Below are positions 48,548-61,349 of a stretch of DNA of 64,000 nt, piece after piece (within the stretch, counting starts at the first letter, position 1; every line of letters starts with the position of its first letter). Origin of the DNA: Hyperoodon ampullatus (lineage: Eukaryota > Chordata > Mammalia > Artiodactyla > Ziphiidae); assembly GCA_949752795.1 (NCBI GenBank), contig OX457068.1, positions 55,828,516-55,892,515 on the forward strand, read 5' to 3'. The translations under genes and the position numbers were made by a program. A model generated the notes under the pieces. It saw only the letters and a program-made list of their open reading frames with translations, had not been told where the DNA came from and searched no databases.

Positions 48548-49964
48548 ATATATATATGTGTATATACATATATATATATAATATCTTCTTTATCTATTCA
48601 TCTATTGATGGGCAACAAGGTTGCTTCCATATCTTGGTTATTATAAATAATGATACAATGAACATAGGGGTGCATATATCTTTTTAAATTGCATTTTTTG
48701 TTTTCTTTGGCTAAATACCCAGGAGTTAAATTGCTGGATTATATGGTAGTTCTATTTTTAATTTTTAAAGGAATCTCCATACTCTTTTCCATTGTGGCTG
48801 CACCATTTTACATCCCCACCAACAGTGCATGAGGGTTCCTTTTTCTCCACATCCTCACCAAAACTTGTTATTTGTTATTTTTGTGATAATATAGCCATTC
48901 TAAAAGATGTAAGGTGATATCTCATTGATTTGATTTGTATTTCCCAGATGTTTAGTGATGTTGAGCATCTTTTCATGTGAATGATAGTCATCTGTATGCC
49001 TTCTTTGGAAAAATGTCTATTCAGATTCTCTATCTTTTTCTAAAAATCAGTTTGATTGTTTATTTATTTATTTTATGTTGAATTGTAAGAGTTCTTTGAA
49101 CATTTTGGATATTAACCCCTTATCAGATATATTGTTTGCAAATATCTTCTCCCATTCAGTAGGTGGCCTTTTCTTTTTATTAATAGTTTCCTTCACTGTG
49201 CAAAAGCTCTTTAGTTTGATGTAGTCCCATTTGTTTATTTTTGCTTCTGTTTCCCTTGCATGAGGAGCCATACTCAAAAAAATATTACTAAGACCTATAC
49301 CAAAGAGAACACTGTCTATGTTTTCTTCTAGAAGTATTATGTTTCCAGGTCTTAGATTTGCCTTTAATTTATTTTGAATTTATTTTTGTGCATCATGTGA
49401 ATGAGTGTTCAGTTTCATTCTTTTGCATGTAGCTGTACAGTTTTTCCAACACCACTTATTGGGGAGGTGTCTTTTCTTCATTGTATATTCTTGCTTCCTT
49501 TTCATAGAGTAATTGCTCATAAAGTATGAGTTCAATTCTGGGTTTTCTATTCTGTTTCATTGATCTAAGTACCTGTTTTTTTTGTTTGTTTGTTTTTGTT
49601 TTTGACAGGACCATACTGTTTTAATTACTGTAGCTTTTTAGTATAGTTTGAAATCAGGAAGCATGATACCTCCAGCTTTGTTCTTCTTTCCCAAGATTGT
49701 TTTGGCTTTTTGGGATCTATTTTGTTTCCATACGAATTTTGGAATTATTTGTTCTAGTTCTGTAAAAAAAAATGCCATTGCTATTTTGATTGAGATTGAA
49801 ATGAATCTGTAGATTGCCTTGGGGAGTATTGTAATTTTAACAATATTAATCATTCCACTCCATGAACACAGTATACCTTTCCATCTGTTTGTGTCATCAA
49901 TTTTTTCATCAGTGTCATATATAGTTTTCCGAGTTCAGGTCTTTTACATCTTTTGTTAGCAGAC
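47966..49964 (-). mobile_element. L1 3' half of a 5'-inverted copy, antisense
   Basis: Begins with an antisense tail and an artiodactyl-type 3' UTR, then runs through broken ORF2 from its end back to just after the RT core. Remnants include [20 protein letters not shown] (49277-49068) and [18 protein letters not shown] with [13 protein letters not shown] (49853-49638). A (TG)/(TA) microsatellite interrupts it at 48454-48582. The adjoining segment 49965-50662 continues the same ORF2 on the opposite strand. Confidence 0.88.
48454..48582. repeat. Compound (TG)n(CA)n(TA)n(TG)n(TA)n microsatellite
   Basis: ACACAC, a TA run and a TGTGTG run form a self-complementary array inside the L1. Confidence 0.95.
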
Positions 49965-50662
49965 CAATATCATTTATGGATATAGATGCAAAAATCCTCA
50001 ACAAGATATTGGCAAACAGAATTAAACAACACATTAATAGGATTATACACTGTGATCAAGTGGGATTTAACCCAGGGATGCAGGGATGGTCCAATATTCA
50101 TAAATCAATCAATGTGATACACCACATTAACAAATTGAAAGATAAAAATTATATAATCATCTCAACAGATGCAGAAAGAACTTTTGACAAAATTCAATAT
50201 TCATTTATGATAAACACTCTCAATCAAGTTGGTATACAGGGAACATACCTCAACACAATAAAGGCCTTTATGACAGGTCCACAGAAAACATCATACTTAA
50301 TGGTGAAAAGCTGCAAAATTTCCTTTAAGACCAGGAATGAGAAAAGGATGCTCACTCTGACTATTTACTCAATATAGTACTGGAAGTCCTAGTCACAGCA
50401 ATCAGACAAGAAGAATACATAAAAGAAATTCAAATTGGAAAGGAAGAAGTAAAAATGTTACTATTTGCAGATGACATGATATATAGAAAATGCTAAGCAC
50501 AACAAAAATAAACTACTAGAACTCATTGATGAATTTGGTAAAGTTGCAGGATATAAAATTAATATACAGAAATCTGTTGCATTTATACTCACAAACTATC
50601 AGAAAGAGAAATTAAGAAAATAGATACATTTATAATCACATCAAAAAAAAATCTAGGTATAT
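49965..50662 (+). mobile_element. Inverted 5' segment of the L1 at 47966-49964
   Basis: Plus-strand ORF2 RT core: [20 protein letters not shown] at 49976, [13 protein letters not shown], then [20 protein letters not shown]. The segment ends near the equivalent of the K-x-LGI motif at about 50660, and the antisense segment ends at 49964 with sequence that lies just downstream of that motif. Order and orientation are those expected from twin priming. Frames are broken after 50377. Confidence 0.85.
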
Positions 50663-50664
50663 AA

Positions 50665-51745
50665 AATTTGTTGGTCATCAAATATAAGAGTCTGAAAAGT
50701 AGACACTAACATCACTTTTTTCAAGGAATCTTACAACTTGAAATGCTATTGATTAAAGGTACATTAAATACACAATTGTGGACACATATTTTTAATTATC
50801 AATAAATCAATAGGTTAACTTAACACTGAGCAAGGGCAAGAATAAATGTGAATTGTTATTCATGATGTAAAAATTATTAAAGTAACAAACAAACAAATAA
50901 AAACTGTATGGTTTGTGTTCTTCAGAATAGAACTTAAACAAAGATTTAAGTGAAAGTAATTCATTTTGGAGTGAATCTCTGGAGGGAACAGGGAGCGGAG
51001 AAAGAATGGTAGTTAAACAAATATGCAAAATTAGACCAGTTACTACTGTGGGGAGTGAAGCTCCATCCCACTGGGGAACTCTGGGAGCCAGTGTATCACA
51101 CACTTCTGAAATATTCCAGTGCAGGTGTAAGGCAGCATCATATTTATTTCTACAATCTCCTCAGTTGTTTGAAGGCAGATTCTGGAACACTCACTCTTCA
51201 GCACGCCCAGTTTGCCCTGTGATTTTTATGAGAATGCTCTTGTGGCCAAAAAGCAGCCTCAGAGGCAGATTATCAGGGCTTCACAGCCATCTGCCTTCTG
51301 TGAGTAGATGTGACTGCTAAGAGGATATGGTTGCACACCAACAGCTACATCAGAATAAGTCGAGTCCACAGCAACAGTCGTCTTGGATCAGGTGAGATTT
51401 CAAGTCCATGAATTGATGAAAATGCATAAGTTGATTTTCAGTGAAGAGTTTAAGACTAGTCATAGAATAAGTTTGAAATATTTCAATACCCCAGTTACTG
51501 GAAAACCTCAACCCCAGTATATTAGACTAAATCAACTTATTTTTTCCCTCATAGCTGAAAAATTATTGGTGAAAGAAAATCCATTCATTTTCTTGAAATT
51601 GATACCAAGCAGGACTCTGTGGGATTCCTGGACACAAAAGCCTTTCTGTGTCTCCCATTTCTTGATTACAGGAAATAGGCTACATTCAGCCTCCTTGACC
51701 TTCCCTGAGTTCCAACTAGTAAGTTCAAAGAGGGAAGGAGTGTGA
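50665..51745. other. Unassigned sequence
   Basis: Open frames of 100-120 aa (51006-51320 and 51383-51745, plus strand) show no recognisable domain and are probably chance. GC content is slightly higher than around it; part may belong to an unrecognised LTR element next to the solo LTR. Confidence 0.35.
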
Positions 51746-51749
51746 AAAC

Positions 51750-52160
51750 TGTCAAAAGACACAATAGTGCAGCTTTGGGATAGGGTGCTGATTCCCTCTT
51801 AGGAGATAAACATTACAATATCTTTAGCTGTTTTGCAGGTTCTGAAACCCCCACTAGATGGAAGAAGTTAAAGGAATGCTGCCCACAGGCACATAGACCC
51901 CAGACCAGTTGGAACCAGAAGGTTGATAATGCTGACTCCCACTTGCCTCACCACCAACCAATCAGAAGAATATTCACAAGCTGATCATGCCCTCTTTGAA
52001 TCATTACTATAAAACTCCTAATAGGTCAGGACACACAGTTTTAAGGGCATTAGCCCACTGTGTCCCCCTTTGCCTGGCAAAGTAATAAAGCTATTCTTTT
52101 TTACTTCACCCAAAACTCTCTCTCTGAGAATTAATTCAGTGTTGGGTACAGAGATCAGAT
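51750..52160 (+). mobile_element. Solo LTR (ERV1-like)
   Basis: The order of signals is that of a retroviral LTR: a CCAAT box at 51958-51962 (AACCAATCAGAAG), TATAAAAC at 52008-52015, an AATAAA poly(A) signal at 52084-52089 and an R/U5-like end CACCCAAAACTCTCTCTCTG ... GTTGGGTACAGA at about 52150. CCAAT-to-TATA (about 50 bp) and TATA-to-poly(A) (about 76 bp) spacings are typical. No internal retroviral sequence lies on either side. Class is judged from the U5 style. The left end is uncertain. Confidence 0.65.
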
Positions 52161-52258
52161 TTGGCTTCAAAATCACATCCCTGGATATAGTCCGTCTGAA
52201 CTATAATACAAATGTTCTCACTGTTGGGTAAGAATTTTACATTTTGTAGCAGAAATAC

Positions 52259-52440
52259 CAGTGGTTCTCAAAGTGTGATATCCAAAGTAGTGGCAACAGC
52301 ATCAACTGGATACTTGTTAGAAATGAAAATTCTTGGGTCCCACTCTAGACTTACAGAAAATCAGGAGCTCTGTGGGTTTGTTCTAGCTATCTGTTTTAAC
52401 AAACTCTCAAGGTGACTCTGATGCATACTAAAGCCACTGA
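52259..52440 (+). mobile_element. MER5A DNA transposon remnant (hAT-Charlie)
   Basis: CAGTGGTTCTCAAAGTGTGA at the left end, ACTTGTTAGAAATG, AATTCTTGGGTCCCACTCTA, TTTTAACAAACTCTCAAGGT and GACTCTGATGCATACTAAAG follow MER5A in order over its full length. Non-coding. Confidence 0.9.
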
Positions 52441-52579
52441 TACCTTCTATTAAGATTTTATCTATATATAAATAGGAAATGACATTTCTCTCATTCTCCA
52501 TCACCAAAAAAAAAGAAAAAATGCTAAGTAAATTTTAAAAATGCACTGCATGATGTATTTGTACTTTCTGGCTGATTTT

Positions 52580-52592
52580 TAAATATATATAT

Positions 52593-52629
<37 letters not shown>

Positions 52630-52745
52630 GATAGATAGATAAATAGATATCTTTACATACATACATATATATAGAGAGAATATTATATATACACATACAT
52701 ATATATTTTATATATATATATTATATATGTAATATATATTATAAA
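52580..52745. repeat. (GATA)n and AT-rich low-complexity block
   Basis: About 16 GATA/ATAG units at 52595-52650 followed by irregular TA-rich sequence. Confidence 0.95.
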
Positions 52746-52930
52746 CAATGTATATTTTATCCCAATATTTTTACTTATAGGTCAAAATATTAAAATACGT
52801 CCCATGTAAAAGTAATCAAATTTGTTAGCAAATTAGTAAACAAGATTAAAAACTGTGTTTAAATATATGTGACTTTCTGGAGGCCAATTTTTCTCTTTAG
52901 TCCTAAATTTCTTTAACTAAGGAAAAAGAG

Positions 52931-52960
52931 TCTTGAAGGTCCCGAGGAGAACCTTCAAGA
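52931..52960. repeat. 10-bp inverted repeat at the L1 5' boundary
   Basis: TCTTGAAGGT at 52931-52940 is the exact reverse complement of ACCTTCAAGA at 52951-52960, with a 10-nt spacer. The right arm lies within the L1 start. Confidence 0.85.
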
Positions 52961-54910
52961 TAGCTTAGGAGTAAGACATGGAGATCACCTTCCTCCACAC
53001 AAATACATAAAAAATACATCTACATGTAGAACAACTCCTAGAGAATACCTACTGAATGCTGGCAGAAGACCTCAGAGTTCCTCAAAGGCAAGAAACTCTA
53101 CACGAACCTGGGTAGGGCAAAAGAAAGAAAGAAAGAAAAAAAAAAAACAGAGACAAAAGAATAGTGACAGGGCCTGCACCTCTGGGAGGGAGCTGTGAAG
53201 GAGGAAAACATTCCACACACTAGGAAGCCCCTTTACTGGCAGAGACAGGGGGTGGGTGCAGGGGGTAACCTTCAGAGTCACAGAGGAGCAAACAGCAATA
53301 GGGGTGAAGAGGGCAAGTAGAGAGATTCCTGCAAAGAGGATCTGTGCCAAACATCATGCACCAGCCTGAGAGGCTTGTCTGCTCACACGCCTGTGTGAGT
53401 GGGGGCTTGGACCTGAGGCTCGGACTTTCGGAGGTCAGATCCCAGGGAGAGAACTGGGGTTGGCTGTGTGAACAGAGTCTGAAGCAGGCTAGTGCACCAC
53501 AGATAAGCAGGAGGGAATCCAGGAAAATGTCTGGAACTGCCTAAGAGTCAAGAGACCATTGTTTTGGAGTGTGTGAGGAGATGGGATTCAGAGCCCCACC
53601 TAAATGAGTTTCAGAGACAGACACGAGCTGTGGCTATCAGTGCAGACACCAGAGATGGGCATGAAATGCTAATGCTGCCACTGCAGCCACCAAGAATCCT
53701 GTGTGCAAGTACAGGCCACTATCCACACCTCCCCTACCAGGAGCCTGTGTAGCCTGCCACAGCCAAGTTCCCATGATCCAGGGACAACTTCCCCAGGAGA
53801 ACACACAACATGCTTCAGACTGTCGCAATGTCATACTGGTCTCTGCCACCACAGGCTTGCCCCACATTCCATACCCCTTCATCCCCCTGAGCATGAGCAA
53901 GCCAGAGCACCCTAATCAGCTGCTCCATTAACCCCTCCTGTCTGGGTGAAGAACAGACACCAGAGAGAGAGACCTACAAGCCGAGGCAGGGCCAAATACA
54001 AAGCTGAATGCCAGGAGCTGTGCAAACAAAGAAGTGAAGCGGAAATTTCTCTATGCAGCTCAGAAGCAGCAGATTAAATCTCCACAATCAACTTGATGTA
54101 CACTGCATCTGTGGAATACCTGAATAAACAACAAATCATCCCAAAATTGAGGTGGTGGACTTCAGGAGAAACTGTAGACTTGGGGTTTGCTGTATGTGAC
54201 TGATTAGTTTCTGATTTATATGTTTGTATTAGTTTAGTTTTTAGTGCTTGTTATCATTGGTGGATTTGTTTACCAGTTTTGCTGCTCTCTTCCTTTATTT
54301 ATTACTTTTTAAATTTTTTATGTAAAAAATATTTTATTTTTTTTTATTTTACAAAATTTATTTATTTTATTAATTTTTTTTCTTCCTTGCTTTTTTTTCA
54401 ACATTTTATTCTGAGCTATGTTGCTAATAGGGTGTTGGTGCTCCAGCTGGGTGTCAGGTCTGAACCTCTAAAGTGAAAGAGCTGAATACAGTACAATGGA
54501 CCATCAGAGACTTCCTGGCCCCATGTAATATAAATCACTGAGAGCTCTCCCAGAGATCTCTGTCTGAACGCTAAGACCCAATTCCACTCAAAGACCAGCA
54601 AACTCCAGGGCTGGACACCCCATGCCAAACGACTAGCAAGACAGGAGCACAAATGTGCCCATTAGCAGAGAGGCTGCCAAAAATCATACTAATTCACAGA
54701 CACCCCAAAACACACCATTGGATGCAGCCATGCCAGCCAAAAAGAAAAAAAAATACATCATCCACCAGAACACAGGCACAAGTCTCCTGCATCAGGAAGC
54801 CTACACAACCCACTGAACCACACTTACCCACTGGGGGCAGACACCAAATATAATGGAAACTATGAACTTTTCAGCCTGTGAAAAGGAGACCCCAAACACA
54901 GCTAAGCAAA

Positions 54911-55803
54911 ATGAGAAGACAAAGAATTATACAGCAGATGAAGGAGCAAGGTAAAATCCCACCAGCTCAAACAAATGAAGAGGAAATAGGTAGTCTACTT
55001 GGAAAAGAATTCAGAGTAATGATAGGTGAGTTGATCAAAAATCTTGGAAATAGAATGGAGAGAACACAAGAAACATTTAACAAGGAACTAGAAAAACTAA
55101 AGAGCAAACATTGATGAACAATACAATAAATGAAATTAAAAATTCTATAGAAGGAACCAATAGCAGAATAACTGAGACAGAAGAATGGATAAGTGACTGG
55201 GAAGATGAAATAGTGGAACTAACTACTACAAACCAGAAAAAAGAAAAAAAAAGAATGAAAAGAATTGAGGATAGTCTCAGAGACATCTGAGAAAACATTA
55301 AACACACCAACATTCAAATTATAGGGATTCCAGAAGAAGAAGAGAAAAAGAACGGGTATGAAAAAATGTTTGAAGATATTATAGTTGAAAACTTCCCTAA
55401 TATGGGAAAGGAAATAGTGAATCAAGTCAAGGAAGTGCAGAGAGTCCCATATAGGATAAATCTAAGGAGAAACATGCCAAGCCACATATTAATCAAACTA
55501 TCAAAAATTAAATACAAAGAAAAAATATTAAAAGCAGCAAGGGAAAAGCAACAAATTACATAAAGGGGAATCCCAATAAGGTTAACAGCTGATCTTTCAG
55601 CAGAAACTCTGCAAACCAGAAGGGAGTGGCAGAACATATTTAGAGTGATGAAAGGGAAAAATCTGCAACCAAGATTACTCTACCCAGAAAGTAACTCATT
55701 CAGATTCGATGGAGAAATTAAAATCTTTACAGACAAGCAAAAGCTAAGAGAACTCAGCACCACCAAACCAACTTTACAACAAATGCTAAAGGAAATTCTC
55801 TAG
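54911..55803 (+). pseudogene. L1 ORF1, degraded
   Basis: Starts MRRQRIIQQMKEQGK and ends near QQMLKEIL, the same ends as the intact ORF1 at 7377-6463. The N-terminal frame stops at 55112-55114; further in-frame stops include 55288-55290 (Trp to TGA in the region equivalent to LRDLWDNIK) and one just after QQIT at 55561-55563. The RRM and C-terminal parts are recognisable (55366-55563, VENFPNMGKEIVNQVKEVQR). It has LIKNLGNRM where the young copy has seven extra codons. Confidence 0.88.
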
Positions 55804-55861
55804 GAAGGAAACACAACAGAAGGAAAATACCTACAATAACAAGCCCAAAACAATTTAAAAA

Positions 55862-58800
55862 ATGGTAAGAGGAGCATACATGTCAATAATTACCTTAAAT
55901 GTAAATGTATTAAAAACTCCAACCAAAATACATAGACTGGCTGAATGGATACAAAAACAAGACCCATATATATGCTGTCTAAAAGAGACAGACTTCAGAC
56001 CTAGGGACACATACAGACTGAAAGAGAGGGGAAGGAAAGATATTCCATGCAAAAGGAAATCAAAAGAAAGCTGAGGTAGCAATTCTCATATCAGACAAAA
56101 TAGACTTTAAAATAAAGACAATTACAAGAGACAAAGAAGGACACTACATACTAGTCAATGGATCCATCCAAGAAGAAGATATAACAATCATAAATATATC
56201 TGCATCCAATAAAGGAGCACATCAATATATAAGGCAAGTGCTAACAGCCATAAATGAGAAACCAACAGTAACACAATCACATTAGGGGGATTTAACACCT
56301 CACTTTCACCAATGGATATACCATCCAAAATGAAAATGAATAAGGAAACACAAGCTTTAAATTATACATTAAACAAGATGGACTTAATTGATATTTATAG
56401 GACATTCCACCCAAAAACAACAGAATACACAATCTTCTCAAGTGCTCATGGAACATTCTGTAGGATAGATCATATCTTGGGTCACAAAACAAGCCCTGGT
56501 AAGTTTTAGAAAATTGGAAACATATCAAGTATCTTTTCTGACCACCATGTTATGAGACTAGATATCAATTACAGGAAAACAACTGTAAAAAATACACATA
56601 CATGGAGGCTAATCAACCTGCTACTAAATAACCAAGAGATTACTGAAGAAATAAAAGAGGAAAATACCTAGAAACAAATGACAATGAAAACATGATGATG
56701 CAAAACCTATGGGATGCAGCAAAACCAGTTCTAAGAGGGAAGTTTACAGCAATACAATCCTACCTCAAGAAACAAGAAAAATATCAAATAAACCACCTCA
56801 CCTTACACCTAAAGCAATTAGGGAAATAAGAACAAAAGAAAAAAAAAAAGACACAAAGATAGAAGAAGGAATGACACCATAAAGATCATATCAGAAATAA
56901 ATGATAAAGAAATGGCAGAAACAATAGTAAAATCAATAAACCTAAAAGCTGGTTCTCTGAGAAGATAAACAAAATTGATAAACCATTAGGCAGACACATC
57001 AAGAAAAAAAGTGGGAAGACTCAAATCAACAGAAGTAGAAATGAAAAAGGAGAAATATCAACTGACACTGCAGAAATACAAAGGATCATGAGACATTACT
57101 ACAAGCAACTATATGCCAATAAAAAGGACAACCTGGAAGAAATGGGTATATTCTTAGAAAAGCACAAGCTTTGGAGATTGAACCAAGAAGAAATAGAAAA
57201 TATAAACAGATCAGTCACAAGCACTGAAATAGAAATTGTGGTGAAAATTTTTCCAAGAAACAAAAGCCCAAGACCAGATGTCTTCACAGACGAATTCTAT
57301 AAAATATTTAGTGAAGAGCTAACACCTATCTTTCCCAAACTCTTCCAAAATATAGCAGAGAGAGGAATACTCCTAAGCTCATTGTACAAGGCCACAATCA
57401 CCCTGATACCAAAACTGGACAAAGATGTCACAAAAAAAGAAAACTACCGGCCAATATCACTGATGAACATAAATGGAAAAATCATCAGCAAAATACTAGC
57501 AACAGAATCCAGCAGCACATTAAAAGGATCATACACCATGATCAAGTGGGATTTTTCCCAGGAATGCAAGAATTCTTCACTATACACAAAACAATCAATG
57601 TGATACACCATATTAACAAACTGAAGAAAAAAATAACATATGACAATCTCAATAGATGCAGAAAAAACTTTTGACAAAATTCAACACCAATTTATGATAA
57701 AAACTATTCAGAAAGTAGGAATAGAGGGAATTTATCTCAACATAATAAAGTCCCTATATGACAAACCCACAGCCAACATCATTTTCAATGATGAAAAACT
57801 GAAACCATTTCCTCTAAGATCAGGAATAAGACAAGGTTGTCCACTCTCACCACTATTATTCAATATAGATTTGGAAATTTTTGCCTCAGCAGTAAGAGAA
57901 GAAAAAGAAATAAAAGAATCCAAATCAGAAAAGAAGAAATAAAACTGTCCTTCTTTGCAGATGACATGATACTAAACATAGAGAATCCTAAAAATGCTAA
58001 TCAATGAATTTTGGTAAAGTAGCAGTATACAAAATTAATGCACAGAAGTCTCTTGCATTCCTCTGCAAAAATGATGAAAAATCTGAAAGAGGAATTAAGT
58101 AAACAATCCCATTTACCATTGTAACAAAAATAATAAAATACCTAAGAATAAACCTACTTAAGGAGGTGAAATACCTGTATGCAGAAAACTATAAGATACT
58201 GATGATATAAATTAAAGATGATACAGAAAGATGGAGAGATATACCATGTTGTTGGATTGGAAGGATCAACATTGGGAAAATGACTCTACTACCCAAAGCA
58301 ATCTACAGATTCATTTCAATCCCCACCAAACTACCAATGGCATTTTTCACAGAAGTAGAACAAAAAATTTCATAATTTTTATGGAAACACAAATGACCCT
58401 GAAGAGCCAAAGCAATCTTGAGAAAGAAAAACGGAGCTGGATGAATCAGGCTCCCAGACTTCAGACTATACCACAAAGTTATAGTAACCAAGACAGTATG
58501 GTACTGGCACAAACACAAAAATATAGATCAATGGAACAGGATAGAAAGCCCAGAGATAAACCCATGCACATATGGTCACCTTATTTTTGACAAAGGAGGC
58601 AAGAATATATAATGGAGAAAAGACGGACTCTTCAATAAGTGGTGCTGGGAAGACTGGACAGCTACATGTAAAATATTGAAATTAGAACACTCCCTAACAC
58701 CATACACAAAAATAAACTCTAAATGTATTAAAGATCTAAATGTAAGGCCAGACACTATAAAACTCTTAGAGAAAAACATAGACAGAACACTCTATGACAT

Positions 58801-59655
58801 AAATCACAACAAGATCCTTTTTGAGCCACATCCTAGAGAAATGGAAATAAAAACAAAAATAAACAAATGGGACCTAAGGAAACTTAAAAGCTTTTGCACA
58901 GCAAAGGAAACCATAAACAGGATGAAAAAAACAACACTCAGAATGTGAGAATATATATGCAAGGGAAGCAAGTGACAAAGGATTAATCTCCAAAATTTTC
59001 AAGCAGCTCATGCAGCTCAATATCCAATAAACAAACAACCCAATCCAAAAATCGGCCAAAGACCTAAATAGACATTTCTCCAAAGAAGATGTACAGGTTG
59101 CCAACAAACACATGAAAGGATGCTCAAAATCATTAATCATTAGAAAAATGTGAATCAAAACTACAATGAGGTATCACCTTACAGCTGTCAGAATGGCCAT
59201 CATTAAAAAATCTACAAACAATACATGTTGGAGGGGGTGTGGAGAAAAGGGAACCCTCTTGCACTGTTGGTTGGAATGTAAATTGATATAATCCCTATGG
59301 AGTACAGTATGGAGGTTCCTTAAAAAACTAAAAATAGAACTACCATATGACCCTGCAATACCACTCTTGGGCATATACCCTGAGAAGACCATAATTCAAA
59401 AAGAGTCATGTACCACAATGTTCATTGCAGCTCTATTTACAATAGCCGGGACATGGAAGTAACCTATGTGTTCATCGACAGATGAATGGATAAAGAAGAT
59501 GTGGCACATATATACATTGGAATATTACTCAGCCATAAAAATAAATGAAATTGAGTTATTTTTAGTGAGGTGGATGGACCTAGAGTTTGTCATACAGAGT
59601 GAAGTAAGTCAGGAAGAGAAAAACAAATACCGTATGCTAACACATATATATGGAA
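55862..59655 (+). pseudogene. L1 ORF2 (endonuclease-reverse transcriptase), degraded
   Basis: Starts MVRGAYMSIITLNVN. Endonuclease fragments are at 55862-56074 (QETH altered to KETD) and 56312-56509 (GTFCRIDHILGHK). RT core blocks are at 57088-57603 (NKSPRPDVFTDEF instead of NKSPGPDGF) and 57640-57942 ([25 protein letters not shown]). The FADD box is still readable as DNA near 57950. C-terminal blocks are at 58676-58948 and 59466-59699 ([19 protein letters not shown]). At least four frame changes occur between blocks. Near its end the usual stop after THIYGI is lost, so the last frame runs about 45 nt into the 3' UTR. Confidence 0.9.
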
Positions 59656-60031
59656 TCAAAAAAATAAAAATGAAGAACCTAGGGGCAGGACAGGAATAAA
59701 GACACAGAGGCAGAGAGTGGACTTGAAGACACAGGGAGGGGTAAGCTTTAGCTGGGACAAAGTGATGGAGTGGCATGGACACAACACACTACCAAATGTA
59801 AAATAGATAGCTAGTGGGACAGAGCCACTTAGCACAGGGAGATTAGCTCGGTGCTTTGTGACCATGTAGTGGGGTGGGATAGGGAGAGTGGGAGGGAGAC
59901 ACAATATGGAGGGGTTAGGGGTATGTATGTATACGTATAGCTGATTCATTTTGTTTTACAGAGAAACTAACACAGCACTGTAAAGCACTTATTCTCCAAT
60001 AAAGATGATAAAATATATAAAAAAAAAAAAA

Positions 60032-61340
60032 TCTGTCCAGTTCAATATTTTTCTGCTCCAATGACTAATTGTAATTTTGTATATATAGCCCTACACAGTT
60101 CTGGCTCCATTACTGCACAATTGTTTTAAGGAAGAGAATAAATCAGAAATATATATAATCTGGGGTTTGAATGATAGAAATCTTTTTTTTCCTTTATGCA
60201 TCAGCTAGTATGCCAAAGTCTTGAAGCTGATAGTTTTAATTGAAGCTTGTTGACCCTTGGTCTGAGAAGGTGCAATCTGTGAGCTGGGACCCTCCAAGAC
60301 CCTTCAAGACTGAGTCATCTTCTTAAGGCCAGAATATCCTGGCAGACAAGATCTAAGAATCAGGCAGCTGCAAAGAGAGGCTTCTCTAGGCTCTGCACTG
60401 CTTGCCTTGGCAACTCCTTTCCTGACCTATCAGAGCTTAGCTTTTCTGACCTATCAAAGCTACTTCTAATATTTAACTAACATTTTCCCTAATGCAGCTT
60501 CAGTACATTACAAGATGTTCTCTTATTTACAGTGTGAGTCACCCTCGCCATCTTAAGGAGGTGCTTAAGGAGGTGCAGTTGCTCCTAAATAAGACACAAT
60601 CAGTGTAGTTTCCAACTGATGCACTGCAGCTCATTCCTCCCCCGCAGCGAAGGAAGTAACTTTGAAAAGGACAGGATCATTCTTCTTGCCACAAAGTGTC
60701 ATCACAGAAGAGCTCTACGGTAAGCTAGTGGTCAGTCTGAACAACAAGACTCATTTGTTGATTCATATGATTGATTTTCAAATATTACCAGGACTGTTAG
60801 AGATAAGAATGTATAAGCAAACAAAAAGAGAGCCTGCATCATGGCAACCTATAAATTCAGCTAATTGTCTATTTTGAGGCAATTGAAGCGACTGTCTCTT
60901 AACTAAGTGTTCTCTAGTCAAAAAGCACCTAATAGATTGTAATAACATACTAAACGCTTTCTTAGTAAATGATCAAAATGGTCAAAGCTTGAACACACAC
61001 TTGACTCCTGTAAATGTCTGAGATACTTCCAAAGAAAATCCTGAGTTTTATTGGCAGAAGAGCCAGGAAGGGTGGAGATTCTCTATCTCAGGTGGCACGG
61101 TCATTTCAAGCCACTCAGATATTATCTTACATATTTTAAGAGTCATGCATACAAGTAGAGTTGACAGGCAAAATATTTAACTTTATTTTTATTTGCTAAA
61201 TCTGTCAATGCTAACACAAGTCATAGTCTTCTTACTTAAAACTGAGAAAAGAGAGAGAAAGAAAGAGAGCAATCACAGAATAAATAATTTGCATAGAAAT
61301 ACACACTTTATAAAAAAAGTTTTCCAATTATTTAGTTCCT
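60032..61340. other. Unassigned sequence
   Basis: No gene and no confident repeat. A short imperfect direct repeat, CTGACCTATCAGAGCT / CTGACCTATCAAAGCT, sits at about 60421-60464. AAGGAGGTGC is repeated near 60555-60580. Confidence 0.4.
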
Positions 61341-61349
61341 CCCATATGA

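Larger units (their letters stand above)
52946..60031 (+). mobile_element. Older full-length L1 (LINE-1), sense, about 7.1 kb
   Basis: Complete in layout: 5' end (AAGATAGCTTAGGAGTAAGA, aligned with the start of the L1 at 10024), 5' UTR to 54910, ORF1 54911-55803, ORF2 from 55862 to about 59655, 3' UTR with AATAAA at 59997-60002 and an A tail to 60031. It lacks the CpG-dense block, the 173-bp array and the long polypyrimidine tract seen in the younger copy; a T-rich segment at about 54280-54410 takes the last one's place. Both ORFs carry several stops and frameshifts. I could not find a convincing target-site duplication. Confidence 0.92.

Noticed and set aside
48410..48687. Cys/Val and Tyr/Ile repeat peptides
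   Set aside because: Translations of TG and TA microsatellites inside an L1.
51006..51745. Two 104- and 120-aa plus-strand frames
   Set aside because: No motif, no splice context and no similarity I can recognise; likely chance in a slightly GC-richer stretch.
53344..53931. Short frames in the older L1 5' UTR
   Set aside because: Not shared with the younger copy in the same frame and no domain; treated as L1 5' UTR.
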